Assembly (NCBI RefSeq): GCF_000517545.1
Contig: NZ_BAIV01000003.1
Location: forward strand, 186,001 to 250,000
Source: Bacteroides reticulotermitis JCM 10512
GTDB taxonomy: Bacteria > Bacteroidota > Bacteroidia > Bacteroidales > Bacteroidaceae
Length of the DNA: 64,000 nucleotides
Direction of reading: 5' to 3'
In this document: piece by piece, positions 9,892 to 20,219 of the stretch
How the letters are laid out: every line of letters begins with the position of its first letter
How positions within the stretch are numbered: position 1 is the first letter of the stretch
The notes under the pieces: model-generated
What the model was told of the DNA's origin: nothing
Seen by the model: only the letters and a program-made list of their open reading frames with translations
Database searches by the model: none
Translations under genes and position numbers: made by a program

Positions 9892-9972
9892 ATGAGTTCA
9901 ACGATACGATGCAAAGAATGCGGATATGTGGAAAAGATTGGAGTAGAAATAGGGGTGGCGGATTTGAATTAG
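9892..9972 (+). CDS. Possible 26-residue CxxC microprotein
   Basis: A very short frame lies between the divergent glnN and DUF2339 genes. It starts ATG and contains RCKECGYVEKIGVE, which looks like half a zinc ribbon (CxxC), and ends at TAG 9970. No clear promoter precedes it. It could be chance, or a remnant of a longer zinc-ribbon protein. I do not recognise it and support is weak. Confidence 0.2.
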   Translation: MSSTIRCKECGYVEKIGVEIGVADLN

Positions 9973-9984
9973 GGGAGGAATAAA

Positions 9985-10014
9985 TTGCTGATTAAATAAA
10001 AAATACTACTTTTG
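9985..10014 (+). promoter_or_regulatory. Promoter of the DUF2339 gene
   Basis: TTG at 9985-9987 and TACTTTTG at 10007-10014 are separated by 19 nt, matching the Bacteroides consensus. The TTG that would give a longer protein (10012) is inside the -7 box, so translation must begin downstream, at ATG 10057. Confidence 0.7.
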
Positions 10015-10056
10015 AGTAAGCAACTTTTTGAAAGTATCATTGTAAAAACAAGTTTT

Positions 10057-12458
10057 ATGGAATATCTCTTACTTGTAGTTATTATATTGCAGGCGGTTAT
10101 ACTCCGTCAGGAAGGAAGAAGGTTCAGTGAATTAACTTCAGAAATACAGGAATTGAAGCGTAAAACCAATTTGCTGCTGCAGAAGTTACAGAACGCTCCC
10201 TCAGAGAAGGCGCAAATAAAGGCGAAGGTGGAAGAGACGAAAGTAGATGCTCATTTGCCAAACGTTGAAGCAGCGCGAGTAGAAGTGGTTCCGCAAAAGG
10301 TTGAGCCTGTTTTGGCTGAATCGGTAATGGCGAATCACGATCGACAGCGTTTAATGAAAGAGAGCACCCCGGTTGCAAAAGAAGAGGTTACTATGAAGGA
10401 AGATAGACGCATGGGCGATAAAGTACTTCCGGATGGTAATAAAAAAGTTGAATATAAGCTCAAAAAGAAGCGTGTATCAAAGCCGATCAATTATGAAAAA
10501 TATATTGGTGAGAATCTTTTTGGTAAGATTGGAATACTGATCTTGGTTGTCGGTATAGGGCTGTTTGTAAAATACGCTATTGACAAAGACTGGATTAACG
10601 AGACGATGCGTACTGTACTCGGATTTATAGCCGGTGCGGTATTATTGGTTCTAGCCGAGCGTTTCAGGAAAAGCTATCGTACGTTCAGTTCTTTATTAGC
10701 CGGTGGGGCTTCTGCTGTATTCTACCTGACGGTGACTATTGCTTTTCAGTCCTATCAACTGTTCTCCCAAACAGCAGCTTTTGTTATTTTGGTAGGAATC
10801 ACGATGCTGATGACAGCATTGTCGGTCTGGTATGACAGGCGGGAACTGGCTATTATTTCTTTGATTGGTGGTTTCTTAGCTCCTTTCCTTGTCAGCCATG
10901 GCGAGGGAAACTATCTGGTACTTTATACTTATCTGGCAATCCTGAATCTCGGTATGTTCGGTTTGTCGCTTTATAAAAAGTGGGCAGAATTACCTCTTAT
11001 TTCTTTTGCTTTTACCTATTTTATATTGTTGATTTACGTCTGTGTAGAATTCGTGTTTAATACGGCTACAGAGGAGACGGTAGTGGTAGCCGGGCATTTG
11101 TTCCTTTTTGCTACCTTATTCTATTTCATTTTTCTTCTTCCGGTGCTTTCAATTCTCAAGAATGAGAAAACGAAGATCAACCGCTACCTTGTGTTTGTTG
11201 TTATCGGAAACAGCTTTATCTATTTAGGATTAGGGAAGTTATTCCTTTCACACATGCTTTTGACGTTTGACTTTAGCGGTTTGCTGAGTCTTTCCATAGC
11301 AGTGACCAATTTGATGATATTGCTGGGATTGCGAAAGAGAAGAGAAGAGTTCCGCTTATTGGTTTATACACTGACGGGGCTGGCGGTAACATTTGTTTCC
11401 ATTGCTATACCACTGATGTGGGAAGCTCGTTTGGTTACTATGGCGTGGGCAGTCGAAATGGTCATGTTGTTGTGGCTTTATGTGAAATCGGGAAGTCGTG
11501 TATATGAGAAAGGAGCTTTTGTTCTAATGCTATTGACTGCTCTTTCCTTCTGCTATGCTTTTTCTGTACGAACGATATATGTACTGAATCCCGACACTAT
11601 TTTCCTGAATCGTATATTTGCGACAAACCTATTTGTTGGGTTATCCATAGGTGCTTTTGCTCTTTTGATGCAACGCTATCGTGAATTCTTTTGTAAGGCA
11701 CGGTTGCTAAAGTACCACCCTTGGAATGCCATCATGTTAGTTGCTTCGGTTTTGTTACTCTATTATACTTTTGTTTTAGAATTCTCTTTCCATCTATCAG
11801 ACCCTGTAAATGATCGGGTTATACATCTCTTTACGACCGTTTGTCTGTTGGGAATCAGTTATGGTTTCAGAAAGCGTTTCCCTATTCGGAATTGTCCAAT
11901 GCTTTATATAATAGGAATAGGGCTTACGGTATTACTCTATCTTTATAACGTAAGCGTAGGTAGAATAGCTGCTCCAGCTACAGTGGCTTTATGTTTCGCG
12001 CTAACTTGGCTTACCGCCGTAGTAGCTGTGTTGCATTTGGTTTATGTGAGCCGATTGTACTATGTAGATAAAGGCGTTCAGAAAGTATATACCATCTATC
12101 TTAATATCATAGCGACTGTGCTGTGGTTATCCTTGATCTATTTGTTTCTAAGACAATTGGGAATGCCTGATGAATATAATGCCGGTTTCTCCGTAGCTTT
12201 GGCAATTGCCGGTTTTGTTCAAATGTCATTGGGAATGCGCTTACATCAGAAGGTCCTTCGTGTGATAAGTCTGTTCACTTTTGGTATTGTGCTTTTGAAA
12301 CTTGTGCTTGTAGATATGTGGGCAATGCTACAGTGGGTAAAATTATCGTTTTTATTCTCTTAGGCGCTATGCTTCTTGTCCTTTCATTTTTGTATCAGAA
12401 ACTTAAAAATGTATTATTTGGTGAAGCTGAAAGTGAGGATGATTTAACAGAGAAATGA
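10057..12458 (+). CDS. DUF2339 polytopic membrane protein (1-base deletion near 12328)
   Basis: A large inner-membrane protein of unknown function, about 800 residues after correction. It has one N-terminal span, a charged coiled-coil-like linker to about residue 140, the family motif KYIGENLFGKIGILILVVGIG, and then roughly 20 hydrophobic segments to the end. Restoring a C near 12328 (MPTVGKIIVF) replaces a premature stop at 12361 with a longer tail ending AESEDDLTEK. I chose ATG 10057 because the upstream TTG lies in the promoter. It is divergent from glnN and not clearly in an operon. Transport or envelope roles have been guessed for the family, but nothing here decides. Confidence 0.88.
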
Positions 12459-12520
12459 GTTCTTGTTGCCGGAATAAACGTTAAACTATCTGCAACGAAC
12501 TTCTTCTCGTCGTTTTTTTC

Positions 12521-12528
12521 TATATTTG
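12521..12528 (+). promoter_or_regulatory. -7 box of the DUF5686 gene
   Basis: TATATTTG matches TAnnTTTG, 28 nt before the TTG start at 12557. The -33 element is not recognisable. Confidence 0.5.
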
Positions 12529-12556
12529 CTCATCGTAAATTTAGATAAACGGCTTA

Positions 12557-14745
12557 TTGAAATATAGAATAAAAATAATAGCGGTAGTTTGTGTCTTATT
12601 CTCTTTGTATTCGAAGGGGAAAGCTAACTCTGTGATGAATCCATATACCAAACAGCCGATCTTAGTTGATTCTATACTCACACATGTGTTGACTTTTGCG
12701 CCATTCTATGAAACAATCGTTGATGACTATCGGGCTGCGCTTTATATAAAAGGTAAGATGAATATTCGCAAAAAGAATTTTATTCTTCGCTATGTTCCAT
12801 CTATGTTTCGCTTACAAAAAGGAGTACGTGAGTATTTGCTTGAGACTTACAGTGATCTTCACTTCACAGCTCCTAATATTTATGATCAGAAAGTAAAAGC
12901 TGCCCAGGGAACCATACGCGGCAATAGAGGATTGCCGGGGCTACTCGAATATTTTAATGTCAATATCTACTCTTCTTCTTTATTGAATGACGAGCGTTTG
13001 CTATCCCCATTAGCCCAGAACGGATCTAAATATTATACATATCGGATAGACAGTGTGATGGGCGATCCGAATAGCCTGGATTATAAGATACGCTTTACCC
13101 CTAAGAGTAAAAGTGATCAGTTAGTTGCGGGGTATATGATTGTGAGTAGTAATGTGTGGAGTGTTCGTGAATTCAGCTTTACCGGGCGTTCGGAACTGAT
13201 AACTTTCGATTGCTGGATTAAGATGGGGGACGTTGGAAAGAAGAATGAGTTCTTGCCTGTACATTATGAAGTAGATGCTCGGTTTAATTTTGTAGGAAAT
13301 AAGATAGATGGTAGCTACACTGCCTTGTTGGATTATAAGTCTATTGAGTTAAAGGAGAGAAAAGTACGGAAAAAGGAGAAGACAAATTATAATTTGTCGG
13401 AATCGTTCTCGTTGAAGTGCGATACCAATGCCTATAAGACGGATCCTTCGACCTTCGCTGTATTACGTCCGATTTTGCTGGACGACCATGAAAAGGAGTT
13501 GTACTCCAAATTCTATTTGCGCAGGGATACGTTGTCTCGGCAACCCAAGGCTAAAAGTAAAGTGTTTTGGGGAACTATGGGAGACTTGATGTTGGAAGAT
13601 TATAAATTCAACCTATCCAATGTCGGAAGTGTTCGCTTCTCTCCCTTCATAAATCCACTGCTGTTTAGCTATAGCGGTAGTAATGGTTTGTCGTATCGGC
13701 AAGATTTTCGTTTCAATCGTCTTTTTAGAGGTGACAAATTACTTCGTGTAGTACCTAAAGTCGGATATAACTTTACTCGAAAAGAGTTTTATTGGTCACT
13801 TAATGCCGACTTTGAATACTGGCCTCAGAAACGGGGAGGATTTCACTTAAATGTCGGTAATGGTAACCGTATTTATAGTAGCGAAGTTTTGGATGAACTC
13901 AAACAGATGCCAGATAGTATCTTTGATTTCAACCAGATTCATCTAGATTATTTCAAGGACTTGTATTTTAGTTTTAGGCATAGCTTGAAGTGATCAATGG
14001 ATTGGATATTAGCTTGGGAATTTCCGCTCACCAACGAACGGCGGTCGAACGGTCGCGTTTTGTGATAACAGGTAACTATCCAATGCCTCCTCCTGAATTC
14101 ATGAAAAAATTCAAAAATACCTATATCAGCTTTGCTCCACGCATTCGAATAGAATATACTCCTGGCCTATTTTACTATATGAATGGGAAACGAAAGATCA
14201 ATCTGCGTTCTCATTACCCCACCTTTTCGATCGATTACGAGCGTGGGATGAAGGGGGTGTTCAAGAGTACGGGAGAATATGAACGTATTGAGTTTGATCT
14301 TCAGCACAAGCTGTCGTTAGGATTGATGCGGAGTGTGTCTTATCGTTTCGGACTTGGAGCATTCACCAATCAGCAAGAACTTTATTTTGTGGATTTTGCT
14401 AATTTCTCCCGGCGTAACCTGCCGGTGGGATGGAACGATGAAATCGGTGGTGTTTTTCAGTCGCTCGATTCGCGTTGGTATAACTCCTCTCGTCGTTATG
14501 TGCGTGGAAACTTTTCTTACGATGCTCCATTCCTGTTGCTTCGCCACCTTAATAAATATACACGTTATGTCCAGAACGAACGTCTCTATGTTAATGCGTT
14601 ATGTATGCCTCACTTGCAACCTTATATAGAACTTGGATATGGTATCGGTACGCATGTTTTCGATATTGGAGTCTTTGCCGGCTTTGAAAATTGGAAATTC
14701 AGTGGTTTTGGCTGTAAGTTTACATTTGAACTATTCAACAGATAA
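12557..14745 (+). CDS. DUF5686-family outer-membrane protein (1-base deletion near 13986)
   Basis: The predicted exported protein of about 729 residues begins at a TTG that gives a signal peptide (KIIAVVCVLFSLYSKGKA). The middle is a soluble region with VPSMFRLQKGVREYLLETYSDLHF and a DSVMGDPNSLDYKIRF stretch. The C-terminal half is rich in alternating aromatic strands, as in an outer-membrane barrel, and ends KFTFELFNR. Adding a G at about 13986 joins the two parts as HSLEVINGLDISLGIS. Family members often start with a carboxypeptidase-regulatory-like domain, which is short or missing here. Function is unknown. It is probably transcribed alone. Confidence 0.82.
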
Positions 14746-15031
14746 TCAAGTCCTTTTCAAGTAGGCATTGAGTTTTCTCCCTTGTATTCGCTGAAGTCTT
14801 GTAACTTTATCTGCTTGTTTCTCGGTTCTATAAGAAAGAGATCTCGATAAAAGACGATTTTTCTTTTTCTACTAAATTACAAAACAACCTTCTTGTTCAG
14901 TGATCATTGAACCCTACAATCACCCTTTAGTGTTGTTGCTATTCCTGTTGATCACTTTGTGGGGGTAGATGGCTTGAGATAAAAAAGCATAAAAAAAAGA
15001 ACACTTTCTTGCTCTTTTTCCGTGCTATAGC
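14746..15031. other. Intergenic spacer before the rpsA promoter
   Basis: This AT-rich stretch has no credible gene. A loose A-run/T-run pairing around 14990-15020 could be a weak terminator for the preceding gene, but the stem is poor and I do not call it. Confidence 0.5.
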
Positions 15032-15062
15032 TTTGGTAATCAAGAAAAGATTCTTATCTTTG
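15032..15062 (+). promoter_or_regulatory. Promoter of rpsA
   Basis: TTTG at 15032-15035 and TATCTTTG at 15055-15062 are spaced by exactly 19 nt. This is the closest match to the Bacteroides consensus in the window. The predicted leader is about 55 nt and very AT-rich, typical of ribosomal protein genes in this phylum. Confidence 0.8.
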
Positions 15063-15124
15063 CGCCCGATTTATAGTAATATAATGTCTTATTTAATTAA
15101 AGTATTTAAACAATTTATTTATTA

Positions 15125-16912
15125 ATGGAAAATTTGAAGAACGTAGCTCCACTTGAAGATTTCAATTGGGATGCTTATGAAAACGGTGAAGCAGCAACCG
15201 CTGTAAGCCATGACGATCTTGAAAAAGCATACGACAGTACGCTTAATAAAGTGAACGACCGTGAGGTTGTTGATGGAATCGTAATCGCAATGAACAAGCG
15301 TGAAGTTGTTGTGAATATCGGTTACAAATCAGACGGTATCATCCCATTGAATGAATTCCGTTACAATCCTGAACTAAAAGTAGGTGATTCAGTAGAAGTA
15401 TACATCGAAAATCAGGAAGACAAAAAAGGACAGTTGGTACTGTCGCACAGAAAAGCTCGCGCTACTCGCTCTTGGGATCGCGTTAACGCTGCTCTGGACA
15501 ACGAAGAAATTATCAAGGGTTACATCAAGTGCCGCACTAAGGGTGGTATGATCGTAGACGTATTCGGTATCGAAGCATTCTTACCGGGTTCTCAGATCGA
15601 TGTGAAACCTATTCGTGACTATGACGTATTCGTAGGAAAAACAATGGAATTCAAAGTGGTTAAGATTAACCAGGAATTCAAAAACGTTGTTGTTTCTCAC
15701 AAAGCTCTTATCGAAGCTGAACTGGAACAACAGAAGAAAGAAATTATCAGCAAACTCGAAAAAGGACAAGTTCTTGAAGGAACTGTTAAGAATATCACCT
15801 CTTACGGTGTGTTCATCGACTTGGGTGGCGTAGACGGTTTGATTCACATTACTGACCTTTCTTGGGGACGTGTTAGCGATCCGAAAGAAGTGGTTGAATT
15901 GGATCAGAAGCTTAACGTTGTTATCCTTGACTTTGATGATGAGAAGAAACGTATCGCTCTTGGCTTGAAACAACTTACTCCTCACCCATGGGATGCTCTT
16001 GATCCTAACTTGAAGGTTGGTGACAAAGTTGACGGTAAGGTTGTTGTTATGGCTGACTACGGTGCATTTATCGAAATTGCTGCTGGCGTAGAAGGTTTGA
16101 TCCACGTATCTGAAATGTCTTGGTCTCAGCACTTGCGTTCTGCTCAAGACTTCATGAAGGTAGGTGACGTAGTAGAAGCTGTTGTATTGACTCTTGACCG
16201 TGAAGAACGTAAGATGTCTTTAGGTATCAAGCAATTGAAACAAGACCCATGGGAAACTATCGAAGAAAAGTACCCAGTAGGTTCTCAACATACTGCTAAA
16301 GTTCGTAACTTCACTAACTTCGGTGTATTCGTAGAAATTGAAGAAGGTGTTGACGGATTGATCCACATCTCTGACTTGTCTTGGACTAAGAAAGTTAAGC
16401 ATCCTTCAGAATTTACTCAGATTGGTGCTGATATCGAAGTACAGGTATTGGAGATCGACAAAGAAAACCGTCGCTTAAGCTTAGGCCACAAACAACTCGA
16501 AGAAAATCCTTGGGATGTATTTGAAACAGTATTCACTGTAGGTTCTGTACACGAAGGTACTATCATCGAAATGTTGGATAAGGGTGCAGTAGTTGCTCTT
16601 CCTTATGGTGTAGAAGGTTTCGCAACTCCGAAACACCTTGTTAAAGAAGATGGCGCACAAGCTCAGTTGGATGAGAAATTAGAATTCAAAGTAATCGAAT
16701 TCAATAAAGACGCTAAGAGAATCATTTTGTCTCATAGCCGTATTTTTGAAGATGTAGCTAAGGCTGAAGAAAGAGCTGAAAAGAAAGCATCTTCTAAGAA
16801 GACTACTAAGAAAGAAGATTCTCCTGCAATCCAAAATCAGGCTGCTTCAACTACACTGGGTGACATCGATGCTCTTGCTGCATTGAAAGAACAACTCGAA
16901 GGAAAGAAATAA
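15125..16912 (+). CDS. rpsA: 30S ribosomal protein S1
   Basis: S1 binds mRNA at the small ribosomal subunit and helps translation initiation. The 595-residue protein contains a series of S1 RNA-binding repeats, recognisable by recurring GVFIDLGGVDGLIHITDLSW-like segments (for example at about 230-250, 315-335 and 405-425). It ends in a lysine-rich tail (KKASSKKTTKKED) before AALKEQLEGK. The gene has its own consensus promoter and a strong terminator, so it is monocistronic. S1 is of special interest here because Bacteroides messages mostly lack Shine-Dalgarno sites. Confidence 0.97.
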   Translation: MENLKNVAPLEDFNWDAYENGEAATAVSHDDLEKAYDSTLNKVNDREVVDGIVIAMNKREVVVNIGYKSDGIIPLNEFRYNPELKVGDSVEVYIENQEDKKGQLVLSHRKARATRSWDRVNAALDNEEIIKGYIKCRTKGGMIVDVFGIEAFLPGSQIDVKPIRDYDVFVGKTMEFKVVKINQEFKNVVVSHKALIEAELEQQKKEIISKLEKGQVLEGTVKNITSYGVFIDLGGVDGLIHITDLSWGRVSDPKEVVELDQKLNVVILDFDDEKKRIALGLKQLTPHPWDALDPNLKVGDKVDGKVVVMADYGAFIEIAAGVEGLIHVSEMSWSQHLRSAQDFMKVGDVVEAVVLTLDREERKMSLGIKQLKQDPWETIEEKYPVGSQHTAKVRNFTNFGVFVEIEEGVDGLIHISDLSWTKKVKHPSEFTQIGADIEVQVLEIDKENRRLSLGHKQLEENPWDVFETVFTVGSVHEGTIIEMLDKGAVVALPYGVEGFATPKHLVKEDGAQAQLDEKLEFKVIEFNKDAKRIILSHSRIFEDVAKAEERAEKKASSKKTTKKEDSPAIQNQAASTTLGDIDALAALKEQLEGKK

Positions 16913-16933
16913 TCATTATTTCCCGATCATATG

Positions 16934-16964
16934 AAAAGGGCATCCCAACTGGGGTGCCCTTTTT
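16934..16964 (+). terminator. Rho-independent terminator of rpsA
   Basis: A 13-bp stem (AAAAGGGCATCCC paired with GGGGTGCCCTTTT, one G-U pair) with an AACT loop and a T-run, 21 nt after the rpsA stop. Confidence 0.92.
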
Positions 16965-17002
16965 GCGTCTAATAAACTCTCCGTAGATGGTGCTGGCAAA
17001 GA

Positions 17003-17068
17003 CGAGTGATTGAAGCTGTGTGTTAATTGATAGGGAGATCCCTACGTTCAAATGGGAAGAATCACTCG
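17003..17068. repeat. Nested concentric inverted repeats
   Basis: Outer 9-base arms CGAGTGATT (17003-17011) and AATCACTCG (17060-17068) enclose an inner dyad, TAGGGA and TCCCTA, at 17031-17044. The two dyads share almost the same centre. The right outer arm lies in the -33 zone of the promoter at 17089, so an operator is possible. Confidence 0.4.
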
Positions 17069-17088
17069 GACAGGGATTTTTCCCATTT

Positions 17089-17096
17089 TATATTTG
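17089..17096 (+). promoter_or_regulatory. -7 box of the 17131 lipoprotein gene
   Basis: TATATTTG matches TAnnTTTG and ends 34 nt before the ATG. No good -33 match. Confidence 0.5.
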
Positions 17097-17130
17097 TAAC
17101 AATCAAAAAAAACACTAAACAATACGCAGT

Positions 17131-17634
17131 ATGAAAAAGACTCAAAGCATTTTACTCTTGTTGCTGGTCGTGGTATTCAGTAGTTGTTACACTACTAAAA
17201 TCACTTATAAATACATGGAACGTATACAGCGCGGAATGTCACCTAAAGAGGTGAAAGCTATTTTGGGTGAGCCAACCTATCGGAGCTTTGATGACAAAGG
17301 TGAAATCTTAGAGTTTCGTAGTTCCGAGTATGGTCCGGCTAAAACCATTAAAATAAGATTTGTTGATGATAAAGTCGTTGAGATGCAGAGTTATTTGGAT
17401 CGATACTATGATAATAACTGCGGAAGCGGAGTTAAGGAAGTAAAGGAAGACAAAAAAAAGCCGGAATCTTCAGAAAAAGATACAAGTACCCAAGTACGTG
17501 TGACAACGGATGGGAAGCATGTGCTGAAGGTTGGGTCAATTGTTGTCACACCGGAGGGAAACCATGAAGTGGTGGTAAGTGATAATGGAGGAGTGATTGT
17601 CACAGCTTCAGGCCGACATATACCTACGTTCTAA
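17131..17634 (+). CDS. Small lipoprotein with SmpA/BamE-like domain
   Basis: A 167-residue lipoprotein with a clear signal ending FSSC (Cys19). Residues about 27-90 resemble the SmpA/OmlA/BamE fold: YMERIQRGMSPKEVKAILGEPTYR, then an IKIRFVDDKVVEMQSY strand. A charged linker (KEVKEDKKKPESSEKD) leads to a beta-rich tail with GSIVVTPEGNHEVVVSDNGG. True BamE is part of the outer-membrane assembly machine; this protein shares only the domain type, so I do not use the name. It has its own promoter and precedes rnz by about 110 nt. Confidence 0.7.
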   Translation: MKKTQSILLLLLVVVFSSCYTTKITYKYMERIQRGMSPKEVKAILGEPTYRSFDDKGEILEFRSSEYGPAKTIKIRFVDDKVVEMQSYLDRYYDNNCGSGVKEVKEDKKKPESSEKDTSTQVRVTTDGKHVLKVGSIVVTPEGNHEVVVSDNGGVIVTASGRHIPTF

Positions 17635-17706
17635 TATTCCAGGAGAGTTTAATCAGTAAGAAACCGGAATTATAGAAATGCTTAGCTATAACTTTCTTTC
17701 TCATTC

Positions 17707-17740
17707 TTTGCCGGATTGAAATCGAAATATTCTATCTTTG
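17707..17740 (+). promoter_or_regulatory. Promoter of rnz, only 6 nt from the start codon
   Basis: TTTG at 17707-17710 and TATCTTTG at 17733-17740 are spaced by 22 nt, slightly long. The ATG of rnz is at 17747, implying a message with almost no leader. Confidence 0.55.
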
Positions 17741-17746
17741 CAACTA

Positions 17747-18672
17747 ATGGAGAAATTTGAACTACATATATTGGGCTGTGGATCAGCCCTACCTACTACC
17801 CGTCATTTTGCAACCTCGCAGGTTGTAAACCTGCGAGAGAAACTCTTTATGATTGACTGTGGCGAAGGAGCGCAGATGCAATTGCGTAAATCCCGGTTGA
17901 AGTTTTCCCGTTTAAATCATGTCTTTATTTCCCATTTGCATGGCGACCATTGTTTTGGTTTGCTGGGGTTGATCTCCACTTTGGGTTTGCTGGGGCGTAC
18001 GGCCGATTTGCACATTCATTCTCCGCATGGATTAGAAGAGCTGTTTGGACCGATGCTTGCTTTCTTTTGCAAGAATCTGACTTATAAAGTATTCTTTCAT
18101 GAGTTTGACACGAAAGAACCGTTACTTATCTATGACGATCGCTCGGTAAGCGTGACCACAATTCCCTTGCGACACCGGGTGCCTTGCTGTGGGTTTTTGT
18201 TTGAAGAGAAACCCCGCCCTAATCACATCATCAGAGAGATGATCGATTTCTATCAGGTACCTGTATACGAACTAAACCGCATCAAGAATGGAGCCGACTT
18301 TGTGAATCCGGAAGGTGAGGTGATTCCCAATGAACGCTTGACCCGTCCGTCAGAGCCTGTGCGTAAATACGCTTATTGCTCTGATACTAGCTTCTATCAG
18401 AAGATTGTAGAGCAAATCAAAGGAGTAGACTTATTGTTTCACGAAGCGACCTTTGCGCAGACTGAAAAGCGCGAGCTAAAGAGACGTATCACAGCACGGC
18501 TGCTCAAGCAGGAGAAATAGCTAAGGCTGCTGAGGTCAAACAGCTGGTTATCGGACATTTTTCGGCGCGTTATGAAAATGAATCAGTACTCTTGGCGGAA
18601 ACAACGGCTGTTTTTCCAAACACGATTCTTGCCAAGGAGAATCTTTGTATAAATGTAGGAGGAGAGGAATGA
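17747..18672 (+). CDS. rnz: Ribonuclease Z (1-base deletion near 18466)
   Basis: This metallo-beta-lactamase-fold endonuclease trims the 3' end of tRNA precursors. The zinc motif HLHGDH is at residues 63-68, with MIDCGEGAQMQ before it and the family YCSDTSF and LLFHEATF segments later. The C-terminal histidine motif GHFSARY lies in a different frame beyond the break. Restoring an A in the GAAAAGCG run near 18466 gives 308 residues, the normal size. The longer TTG start at 17738 is inside the -7 box, so ATG 17747 is used. Its TGA overlaps the next ATG (ATGA), showing translational coupling. Confidence 0.93.
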
Positions 18673-20196
18673 AGTACAGACAGATATTATTGGGATTTCT
18701 CTTGTTTCTCGGTCTGCTATCAGCTTGTCGGAAAGAACAAAAAGAGGCGATTGTGCCCGACTCCCTGTCCGCTCTTCGTGAGATGATAACGCCTGCCTAC
18801 GTCATTGATGCGGATAGTATTCGAACCATTATTCGGGCAGAACTGACTACTTGGCGACTTGATGCACCTTGGATTCTGCCTTGGTTGAATACTACCGGAA
18901 CGATCGAGAGTTTGTGTGGTTGAATCGCATGCCTTTCTCTTTGGAATACGCCGATTCTATGCTTGCCCGGTTGGATAATATCGCAGAGCATGGCATCACC
19001 CCCGAACTTTATCACACGGATCAAATACGAGAAAGCTTGCAGCAGATTAGAACCTTGAATCTGCAAGAGGGAAAAACAATGAACCGGCTGTTAGCCTTTG
19101 TGGAATATCAGCTGACCGCTACCTATCTCTCGTATGTCTGTCAACTGAAATTCGGTTTTCTGCCTCCGCAGCAGAGGCGAAATGATTCTTTGACCTACAT
19201 CCCCCTGAAGCGATGTGATTCGGCATTTGCCTTTTCTGCGCTTGATACGCTTCGGGCAGATGCCCATAAAGCCTTTCAATGGGCGCAGCTTCTTCACGTC
19301 TTTATAGTAAGCTACAGGAAGAGTTGCAACGTATAAACAAGGAACCCCAAACAGATTCTACCGACTACTTTCGAAAACGATTGTTGGTTAATTTGGAACG
19401 CGAACGTTGGCAGTATGCGCAAGATAAAGGAAAGAAATATGCGATAGTCAATGTAGCAGCCTTCATGTTGCAAGCGGTTAATGAAGAAACTGACTCCATA
19501 CTGGAGATGCGAGTTTGCTGTGGTAGGCTGAAAGATAAAACGCCGATGCTCGCCAGCCGGATCTATTACATGGAACTTAATCCGTATTGGAATGTTCCAC
19601 AGAGTATAATCACCAAAGAAATAATCCCGACATTCAAGCGAGATACGACTTATTTCACTCGTAACCGGATGAAGATTTACGATAAGAACGGAAAGTCGGT
19701 AGATCCTCAAACTATTGAATGGACAAAATTTGCGGGGAGGGGAGTACCCTATACGGTGAAGCAGGATAATAAAGCCGGCAACTCCTTGGGGCGAATTATT
19801 TTCCGCTTCCCAAATCATTATGCGGTTTATCTGCACGATACACCTTCCCGACAGCCGTTTACATGGAAGAATCGTGCGGTGAGTCATGGCTGTGTACGTT
19901 TGGAGAATGCGTTAGACTTCGCTTTCTTTCTACTTAAAAAGCCGGATGAACTGTTTCAAGACCGCATACGTATCGCAATGGATATCAGACCGGTCAGTGA
20001 AGAGGGGCGAAAACTGTCGCGAAGTGATGCTTACCGCGAGTTGAAACATTGCAGTTTGCAAGAATCGATACCTGTATATCTGGACTATCAAACCGTCTAT
20101 TTGTCGGCGGATAACCAATTGAGTTATTGTGCAGACCCTTATAATTATGACCCGCCTTTATTAAAAGCGATGAATAACCTGATCGCGAAACCCTAA
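18669..20196 (+). CDS. L,D-transpeptidase lipoprotein, YcbB/YkuD type (two 1-base deletions)
   Basis: A periplasmic peptidoglycan-modifying enzyme of about 509 residues after correction at about 18867 and 19281. It begins with a lipoprotein signal ending LLSAC (Cys20). An N-terminal scaffold region typical of YcbB-type enzymes follows (DSALVEYYRNDREFVWL). The YkuD catalytic domain lies near residues 310-460, with YAVYLHDTPS and the nucleophile motif SHGCVRLENALDF. Both breaks fall in runs (CC and GGG) and are probably sequencing errors, since the conserved segments on all three sides are intact. It overlaps rnz by 4 nt and is followed by an ECF sigma gene after 23 nt. Confidence 0.9.
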
Positions 20197-20219
20197 ATTA
20201 TACCCGAAAACGAGCGCAT

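Noticed and set aside
14980-15025. A terminator after the DUF5686 gene
   Set aside because: The A-run/T-run pairing gives only a weak, mismatched stem.
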